DNA of 64,000 nucleotides from Bryobacterales bacterium (GTDB lineage: Bacteria > Acidobacteriota > Terriglobia > Bryobacterales > Bryobacteraceae), in assembly GCA_025463005.1 (NCBI GenBank), contig JAOAPR010000042.1, positions 31,058 to 95,057 of the forward strand, given 5' to 3'. Positions 58,646-64,000 of the stretch are shown piece by piece. A program made the translations under genes and the position numbers. The notes below the pieces were generated by a model. The model ran no database searches. It was not told the DNA's origin and saw only the letters and a program-made list of their open reading frames with translations. The first letter of the stretch is position 1. Each line of letters begins with the position of its first letter.

Positions 58646-61237
58646 CAGACTTTCGTACAGTCGTTTTTGTTCGCGCGCGATGGCGTCCCAGCCGTACACC
58701 CGCTCGACGGTTTGCCGGGCATGGGTTTCGATCGCGACGCGCTCGACAGGATTCTCAAGCAGGCGCGTAATGGCGGCTGCCATCGCTTCCGCCGAATCTG
58801 TCACGACGACGTCGGCGCTACGCTGTAACTCCAGACCGTGAATTCCGGCTTCGGTCGAAACAATCGCCTTTCCCATCGCCATAGCTTCGAGGATCTTGAC
58901 GTTGGTTCCCGCGGAAGCTACCAGCGGTGCGATCACAAGAGTCGCTCGCTGGTAAGCCGGGCGCACATCCGAGACGAATCCGTCTACTTCGACTCCGGCA
59001 TGCTGAAGGTCCCAGAAGCGTTGGTGCCGCTGACCCGCGATCACATGCAGCCTGACGTTCGCGAGACGCGGAAAAACATCGCGCAGGAAGAACTCGAGCG
59101 CGAGGACGTTGGGCCGATGCGCAAAGGACCCAATGAAGAGTAGCCGCCGGGGATCGGGCGGTTGTGATGTCGGTTGGAATCGCTCCAGATCAACCCCGTT
59201 CGGAATCGCCGTTGCTCCTGACACCAGCGCGCGGTCTTTCTCCGACATCGTGACGACGCAATCCACCTGGCGCCATGCGGCGGTTTCGAAGCTGGTCCAT
59301 AGCTCATGCTGGCGGCGGATCTCCCAATCGTCATTTCCGGTCGCCAGCATCTGGGCGTAAAGATCGTAGGTAATGTCGTGCTCAACCAGGATCGTGCTGG
59401 CCGGCGCGCACTCGCTCGCGTACTGCGCCATCTGCGTGAACTCCAATTGCACGATACCAGGCCGCCACTTGGCGATGGTCTGCCGCAACGCGGCATGAAA
59501 CGCAGGGGTATCGAACTCCTCCACGGTATCGGGTCGCCCACGCGAGGGCAGCGCGTGGCTTCCTGCGCGGCGAACCGTGACGACCTCAGCGCAGATCTCG
59601 GCAAGTTCCTTCGGGACAGGAACTGACTCCTCCGTGAACGCCACGAGCACTTGGTCAAAATCAGCAGCGGCACGGCGCATCAAATTGTAAATCCGCACGG
59701 CGGCTCCATGAGAGAGCGGAAAGGGAACGTAAGGACTCGCGACCAGGATTACCGGTTTTCCTGAAGCGGCGCGCCCTGGAAAGACCGCTACCTCGCCATT
59801 GACCAAGTCGAGAAAACGCATGTCTCCCGCAGGAACGGGGGCTGCAGGCTGATGCGCAGCGGCCGAAAGCGCACCTTCTTTTTCGAGAGCCTTCAATCGC
59901 AGCACGTTGTGCCGCCACAGCCGCGAGAACGTCTCGGGATCGCCGATGGCGCGCGCCAGGAACTGGACGTAGTTGATCTCCAGCGCCCGATCTAACTGCT
60001 CCGCCGAGAAGTAGCGCGCGGTTGTCGCCCGATGCTCGTGCAGGACGCGAGCTTCGGCGCAGTAAACGCTCGGCCATCCCCGTAGCCAGGCGCGCACACC
60101 GAGATCGAGATCCTCAACATACGCGGGCTGGTAAATTTCGTCGAACCCGCCCGCGGCTTCGAGTTTCGCCGCGTCATAGAGAGTACACCCGCCGCTTCCG
60201 TAGAGAACGTAGCTGTGATCTTCGCCTTCCAGCGGAATGTCGCAGCGCACCGGGAACCCGGTTACTCCGGGCGATGAATTCATCACGGTCTTGCCGGTTT
60301 CCTCGCGGCGGCGGCCTTCCGGAAAAAAGATCTGCGCGGTGGAACAGAAAAGATCCGGGACGTTTTCAAACGGCCGCAGCAGCGCCCGAAAAAATCCTGG
60401 CTCGATCCGCATGTCGTTGTTGAGCACGCACACATGCGAAAAGCGAGCCCGCCGGATGCCGCGATTCACGGCCACCGCGAAGGCCAGCGGTTGCGGACTG
60501 TGCTCGATCGAGACCTGTGGCCAGGATTGGCTGAGGTACTCTGCCGTACCGTCGTCCGAGCCGTTGTCGACGACGATAATCTCGTCCGCGTCCGGAATGC
60601 CGGGCAGACATTGGGCGAGCAGATCCCGACCGTTGCGCGAGGGAATCACAACCGAAATACCTCGCGGGCGCTGGTTTTCTGATAAGGGAGCCGGCGGGAG
60701 CACCGGACGCGACTTCGCTAGTGATCGCCCGCGGCCCATCGCCATCCGATACAGAATCGACAAGCGGAACTTCCCGGGCTTGCGAAACCATTCCACTGCC
60801 CGGTACGTGCTCGACTCGGGCTGAAGCTGGCTGCGCACCAGGTTCTTCATCCGCCAGGCCAGATGCCGCAACATGGTCGGAACACTGCGCGGCCGCAGCA
60901 TAAAGTGCTCGCCTGTTTCGTTGAACGCCAGGAAATGTAGCGGCGCGAGCGCGAATCCCAAGGCGCGTAGCCGCCAGTGCGGGATGCGCGGCTCGAGAAT
61001 TACTGCCGCCAGTCGGATGCGACGGCCCGCCAGCCGCGCTTGAATCAACTCCCGGTTCTCGCGCCATGAACGGCGTATGTGGTACGGAATCCATTCTGCT
61101 TCGGGTACCGGAAATTCGGAAACCACCACGAGCGGCAGTTCGGGAAAGATGCCGCGAAACCGCTCGAGCGCGAGCGCGACCACAGGATCCGAGGCTGAAG
61201 CGAACAGGACCTTGACCGACTGGGACGTGCTGGTCAA
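58613..61237 (-). CDS. Bifunctional glycosyltransferase, GT2 plus GT4 domains
   Basis: An 874-residue fusion. After ~190 residues without known domain comes a GT2 domain (ISVVIPSRNGRDLLAQCLPG, EIIVVDNGSDDGTAEYL, and the DxD-like VLNNDMRIEPGFF). The second half is a GT-B GT4 domain: ASPYVPFPLSHGAAVRIYNL, NGVDLERFQP, RRLLFIGSFAHRPN, and the donor site NVKILEAMAMGKAIVSTEAG. Two consecutive transfers to one growing glycan are likely. The start is the TTG at 61237, which overlaps the upstream stop (TTGA); an ATG further upstream would lie inside the toroid gene. The adjacent methyltransferase may cap the product. Confidence 0.88.
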   Translation of the reverse strand: MTSTSQSVKVLFASASDPVVALALERFRGIFPELPLVVVSEFPVPEAEWIPYHIRRSWRENRELIQARLAGRRIRLAAVILEPRIPHWRLRALGFALAPLHFLAFNETGEHFMLRPRSVPTMLRHLAWRMKNLVRSQLQPESSTYRAVEWFRKPGKFRLSILYRMAMGRGRSLAKSRPVLPPAPLSENQRPRGISVVIPSRNGRDLLAQCLPGIPDADEIIVVDNGSDDGTAEYLSQSWPQVSIEHSPQPLAFAVAVNRGIRRARFSHVCVLNNDMRIEPGFFRALLRPFENVPDLFCSTAQIFFPEGRRREETGKTVMNSSPGVTGFPVRCDIPLEGEDHSYVLYGSGGCTLYDAAKLEAAGGFDEIYQPAYVEDLDLGVRAWLRGWPSVYCAEARVLHEHRATTARYFSAEQLDRALEINYVQFLARAIGDPETFSRLWRHNVLRLKALEKEGALSAAAHQPAAPVPAGDMRFLDLVNGEVAVFPGRAASGKPVILVASPYVPFPLSHGAAVRIYNLMRRAAADFDQVLVAFTEESVPVPKELAEICAEVVTVRRAGSHALPSRGRPDTVEEFDTPAFHAALRQTIAKWRPGIVQLEFTQMAQYASECAPASTILVEHDITYDLYAQMLATGNDDWEIRRQHELWTSFETAAWRQVDCVVTMSEKDRALVSGATAIPNGVDLERFQPTSQPPDPRRLLFIGSFAHRPNVLALEFFLRDVFPRLANVRLHVIAGQRHQRFWDLQHAGVEVDGFVSDVRPAYQRATLVIAPLVASAGTNVKILEAMAMGKAIVSTEAGIHGLELQRSADVVVTDSAEAMAAAITRLLENPVERVAIETHARQTVERVYGWDAIAREQKRLYESLLQLPRKDRVV

Positions 61238-62274
61238 ATGAGTTGCGGAAGCTCGAAGCTCCAGCGCCCTGCTTGATGATCCTGCCACAGCGCGAGCGCT
61301 TGAACGCAAAACGCCGTCGACACGGGATTCGAGAACGGCAGCATCCGCGCTCCCTTTCGTCCGAACCAGAAACCGCCTCGTATTCGCGGATCGGCAGCAT
61401 CCAGCGCCTGGAAGGATGCCGTACGCGAGGCCTCTTCGCGAGCCGCGGTTTCATCCATCGGAACCGCTCCCAGATGATGCGCGATCAAACGGACACGCAA
61501 CAGTTGCGCATTCACGTCGGAGCGCTCAAACACGGGTCCGATCTCCTGCAAGAGCTGGGCGACGCGGCGGATGCCCCATTTGAGATGCTCGCGCTCGGAC
61601 GTAAACAACAAAGCCTCCAGAAAATAGCAGTAGGCATGCAATCGGTCCATGAGCTTCTCGCGGTCACTTTCCTCCTGAAGAAATTGCTCATGATTCGCCA
61701 GCGCGAACCCTACCGCCGCATCAAACATCTGCTTGGCATGCGGATCGCCGAGCTCGCGCCACGCCAGCGCCGATTTCAGCTGGTAACATCCCGGCTTTCG
61801 TGACCAGCGGGGTTCTTCGGGCAGCGGGTGCTTGTCGGGCAGCGCAATTACCGGGTGAAAAAACCCTTCGCCCAGAAAGTCGAATGCCAGGGAAAGGGCC
61901 GCTTCTTGCGCCCGTTCGCGAAACTCTTCTTCGCCCGTAGCGCGCCAGACCGACAGCAATCCGCGCACGATGATTCCGATGTCGAAGAAGTAGGCGCGAT
62001 CCGATCCGGGCTCGAAGGGGAACGTCGACGCGGCGGAATCCCAAGCCTGGCGCGTCAGATAACGGGCGGCGCTCACGGCGGCATCCAGATATTCCTGGTT
62101 GCCTGTGCGGGCGTGCAGATATGCGAGCGTGCTCGCGGCGTATCCCGTAATCTCAGTTGAAACGGCGGCATTGGTTGCGGGATCAGACCGGTAGAAGCGG
62201 GCCACGCCGCCGTCGCGTTCCTGAATTCCGGAGTGCAAGAACCAGCAACCCGCGTGCTCAAGAAATGATGTCAA
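61234..62274 (-). CDS. Alpha/alpha-toroid (six-hairpin-like) protein
   Basis: A 346-residue all-helical protein: repeated pairs such as TEITGYAASTLAYLHARTGN, YLDAAVSAARYLTRQAWD, FFDIGIIVRGLLSVWRATG, RWSRKPGCYQLKSALAWREL and NPVSTAFCVQALALWQD match the alpha/alpha toroid of terpenoid cyclases and six-hairpin glycosidases. No catalytic Asp pair is certain. A TTG at 62274 is the start; no signal peptide. It is coupled to the dual glycosyltransferase by a 4-base overlap, thus a glycan-related lyase, epimerase or scaffold is likely. Confidence 0.72.
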   Translation of the reverse strand: MTSFLEHAGCWFLHSGIQERDGGVARFYRSDPATNAAVSTEITGYAASTLAYLHARTGNQEYLDAAVSAARYLTRQAWDSAASTFPFEPGSDRAYFFDIGIIVRGLLSVWRATGEEEFRERAQEAALSLAFDFLGEGFFHPVIALPDKHPLPEEPRWSRKPGCYQLKSALAWRELGDPHAKQMFDAAVGFALANHEQFLQEESDREKLMDRLHAYCYFLEALLFTSEREHLKWGIRRVAQLLQEIGPVFERSDVNAQLLRVRLIAHHLGAVPMDETAAREEASRTASFQALDAADPRIRGGFWFGRKGARMLPFSNPVSTAFCVQALALWQDHQAGRWSFELPQLI

Positions 62275-62285
62275 TCTTCAAATTG

Positions 62286-62291
62286 TATAAT
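62286..62291 (+). promoter_or_regulatory. Consensus -10 box before the secreted protein gene
   Basis: TATAAT sits 12 bases before the ATG at 62304 in a 29-base divergent spacer. Transcription would begin near 62298, leaving a leader of about six bases. No good -35 box is seen at the expected place, which lies inside the toroid gene start. Confidence 0.4.
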
Positions 62292-62303
62292 GGGCGCGAA
62301 CAC

Positions 62304-62918
62304 ATGCGCCTCTTTGGGTTGATCGCGATCGCGGTGTCAGCGGCGCCTTTATGCGCGCCGGCTGACATGCCCAAGGGGCTATTCCGCGGCAAATTAGTGA
62401 GCTGGGAAGGTTCGCCCAGCAAAGGCATACTGCTGGCACGCAACAGCGCCGGCACGGTGGAAGGCTGCGGCTACGATGCTCTAAGTTATCTGGAGCTCTC
62501 CAGGCGTCGGATCACGGTGGCGAAACTGGAACCGGGGGATCCGATCGAGATCGTCACCGATCACAAGCCCGGTTCGCGCGATTGCTACATTCGGATGCTG
62601 CAGGTGATTCCGCCGGGTCCCCCGCCCAGCCGTGTGAACGCCGTGGCCAAGCGGCCGGCCATTGAGCTTCCCCGCGGTGATCGCACGATTTCCGGTGTGA
62701 TCATACGGCGCGATATCAGGTCGATCACGCTGCGTACGCGCGACGGCGAGCAGACGCTGCTGCTGCGGAGGGACACTCGCTACCTGGATGATGGCGCCCA
62801 GCAGGATGCCGGTGCACTGGTCGTGAATACGCGTGTGTTTGTGCGTGCCGGGCAGGATCTGGAAGGCGGCGTCGAGGCCTACCAGGTGATGTGGGGCGAC
62901 ATCGCCGGCGTGCAATAG
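62304..62918 (+). CDS. Secreted protein of unknown function
   Basis: A 204-residue protein with a signal peptide (MRLFGLIAIAVSAAPLCAPA). Two similar beta modules follow: GLFRGKLVSWEGSPSKGILL with AGTVEGCGYDALSYLEL, and RTISGVIIRRDIRSITLRTR with DGEQTLLLRRDTRYLDDG; each looks like a small barrel (DUF5666-type is a possibility). It ends VYVRAG-like text RVFVRAGQDLEGGVEAYQVM. ATG at 62304 is preferred over upstream starts within the toroid gene. No family named with confidence. Confidence 0.65.
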   Translation: MRLFGLIAIAVSAAPLCAPADMPKGLFRGKLVSWEGSPSKGILLARNSAGTVEGCGYDALSYLELSRRRITVAKLEPGDPIEIVTDHKPGSRDCYIRMLQVIPPGPPPSRVNAVAKRPAIELPRGDRTISGVIIRRDIRSITLRTRDGEQTLLLRRDTRYLDDGAQQDAGALVVNTRVFVRAGQDLEGGVEAYQVMWGDIAGVQ

Positions 62919-62973
62919 AGGGCGCTCCCTGGCGGTCGCGGTTCAGTACTGAACCACGAGCGACAGCGAGTGG

Positions 62974-63408
62974 CTAGCCCAGAAATCGCATGAGCTTGTC
63001 ACGCAGCGACGCGGCTTTCTTCGCCGTCGGCGCGATCACCAGAATGGTGTTGTCACCCGCAACCGTCCCCGTGACTTCCGGCCAAGCCGCCTGATCCAGC
63101 GCTTCCGCTACCGAGCTGGCGTGCGCCGGCGGCGTGATCAGGACCAATAAATTTTGTGCGACGCGTACGTCGAGTAGAAATTCTCGCAGGACCGTACCGA
63201 GGTCAGGACCCGCGGGCGCGGGATCGGCAGGCTGAGCGTACCCCTCGGCGGTTTTCACCAGCCCGAGATCGCGAATATCGCGCGACAGCGTCACCTGCGT
63301 AGCACGTACGCCGACCGTACGAAGCGCACGCGCCAGTTCCTCCTGGGTGCGCAAGGATCGCGAACGGACCAGCTTGAGGATCTGGCCCTGGCGGTAACTC
63401 TTGTTCAT
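62974..63408 (-). CDS. argR: Arginine repressor
   Basis: A 144-residue transcription factor. The winged-helix N-terminus (RQGQILKLVRSRSLRTQEEL, VRATQVTLSRDIRDLGLVK) is the ArgR DNA-binding domain; the C-terminal hexamerisation and arginine-binding domain ends with GTVAGDNTILVIAP. In the presence of arginine it should repress arginine synthesis genes. The ATG overlaps the argH stop by 4 bases, so regulator and enzyme are made together. No clear ARG box was found within the window, but the operon promoter lies beyond it. Confidence 0.92.
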   Translation of the reverse strand: MNKSYRQGQILKLVRSRSLRTQEELARALRTVGVRATQVTLSRDIRDLGLVKTAEGYAQPADPAPAGPDLGTVLREFLLDVRVAQNLLVLITPPAHASSVAEALDQAAWPEVTGTVAGDNTILVIAPTAKKAASLRDKLMRFLG

Positions 63409-64000
63409 TTTCTAAGTGCGGCCAGACGCGTCTCGGCTTCCTTCAAAGCAGCCGCGACTGCCTTGGGACCCGTGCCGCCGCGAATCTCGCGCGTCTTCAT
63501 ACCTTCGGCGGGCTGGAGCAGCGTGGCCATCTCCGAAGTGAACTCGGGCGCGAACTTCACCAGTTCGGCAGCCGTCCAATCCGAAGGCTTCTTCCCCCCA
63601 CGAACGCTCTCGAGCACCAGCCGTCCTACGATCTGATGGGCCTGGTGAAACGGCGTTCCGTTGCGCGCCAGAGCTTCCGCAAGATCGGTGGCGACCACCC
63701 AGCTCGCCTCGGCGGCGGCCGCCGGATGCCGAGCGTTGAGCTTGACCGATTCCACCACCGCCCGCGCCATCTCGAGCGATCCCGACAATTGATCCGCCGC
63801 GTCAAACAACGGCTCTTTGTCCTCCTGCATGTCGCGGTTATACGTCGTGGGCAGGCCTTTCATCGTGACAAACAGCGCGCTGAGCGAGCCGAAGACACGG
63901 CCGCACTTGCCGCGGATCAGCTCCAGCGAATCGGGATTCTTCTTTTGCGGCATCAAGCTGGACCCGCTGGTGACGCCGTCCCCCAGTTCCAGCCAGCCGA
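63405..64000 (-). CDS. argH: Argininosuccinate lyase, C-terminal part (truncated by window edge)
   Basis: The frame is open to the last base, so the N-terminal part lies beyond the window; about 197 residues are visible. The fumarase/aspartase signature GSSLMPQKKNPDSLELIRG is at the start of this part (within 63905-63975). PTTYNRDMQEDKEPLFDA, DLAEALARNGTPFHQAHQIV and the closing argH C-terminal domain follow. It makes arginine and fumarate from argininosuccinate. Coupled to argR at its 3' end. Confidence 0.93.
   Translation of the reverse strand, partial: GWLELGDGVTSGSSLMPQKKNPDSLELIRGKCGRVFGSLSALFVTMKGLPTTYNRDMQEDKEPLFDAADQLSGSLEMARAVVESVKLNARHPAAAAEASWVVATDLAEALARNGTPFHQAHQIVGRLVLESVRGGKKPSDWTAAELVKFAPEFTSEMATLLQPAEGMKTREIRGGTGPKAVAAALKEAETRLAALRK

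Noticed and set aside
1..64000. CRISPR array, tRNA or rRNA genes, insertion sequence, prophage
   Set aside because: No regularly spaced repeats, no transposase or integrase motifs, and no tRNA cloverleaf or rRNA core was recognised while reading.

Overview
This window reads as a chromosomal segment of a GC-rich, Gram-negative bacterium, most likely an Acidobacteriota member of the Solibacter/Bryobacter type. That placement is inference. It rests on the mix of many secreted proteins without clear families, a PEP-CTERM protein, heptosyltransferases for LPS, orphan CpaE/TadZ-type ATPases, a zwf-opcA-pgl set and frequent GTG/TTG starts. No rRNA, tRNA, insertion sequence, prophage or CRISPR array was recognised. 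Coding density is very high: no gap between genes exceeds 300 bases, and neighbours often overlap by 4 bases (ATGA/GTGA/TTGA) or run tail-to-tail into each other.

Layout. 1-4000: tail of an unknown protein, then a minus-strand group with a polyprenyl-phosphate sugar transferase, pyrE, a shortened sulfatase-like protein and a proline-rich BamE-like protein. 4100-12260: phenylalanine hydroxylase, a secreted nucleoside hydrolase, and a MoxR-DUF58-VWA-VWA operon. 12260-16670: a receiver-like/DUF3052 fusion, trpD, and sucC-sucD-ndk. 16640-24990: NfeD-type membrane protease, waaF-waaC plus a membrane methyltransferase, then a LigJ-like hydratase, polysaccharide deacetylase and DRE-TIM acyltransferase/lyase on the minus strand, and a zinc-ribbon membrane protein. 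25100-30370: an orphan CpaE-like ATPase, cstA with the small ybdD, and a propeller-like protein. 30540-38860: a PIG-L/ThuA-like protein coupled through a 50-residue membrane peptide to a sodium:solute symporter, then larE, a zf-TFIIB protein and gyrA.

38940-46330: a membrane spermidine-synthase-like protein, a small zinc-ribbon protein, a coupled four-gene minus-strand operon around a GH88 unsaturated uronyl hydrolase, a CDGSH iron-sulfur protein and a PEP-CTERM protein. 46280-50510: the oxidative pentose-phosphate operon zwf-opcA-pgl with a CapA-like phosphatase. 50620-55530: a receiver-like protein, a VapBC toxin-antitoxin pair with a clear palindromic operator, two secreted proteins, a molybdopterin oxidoreductase, a second orphan CpaE-like ATPase and a dienelactone hydrolase. 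55660-64000: a LOR/SDH (archaeal-type ornithine cyclodeaminase) protein coupled to queF and to a coiled-coil methyltransferase, facing a fused GT2-GT4 glycosyltransferase and an alpha/alpha-toroid protein, then a secreted protein, argR and the 3' part of argH.

Themes. Core metabolism (pyrE, trpD, sucCD, ndk, zwf, pgl, argH, gyrA) alternates with cell-surface glycan work (WbaP-type transferase, WaaF/WaaC, deacetylase, GT2-GT4, WbdD-like methyltransferase, GH88) and regulatory or secreted proteins of unknown role. I saw no single proven new system. The best candidates are the coiled-coil methyltransferase / dual glycosyltransferase / toroid group, the two pilus-less CpaE paralogues, the PIG-L/micropeptide/symporter operon and the sulfatase-like pseudoenzyme.
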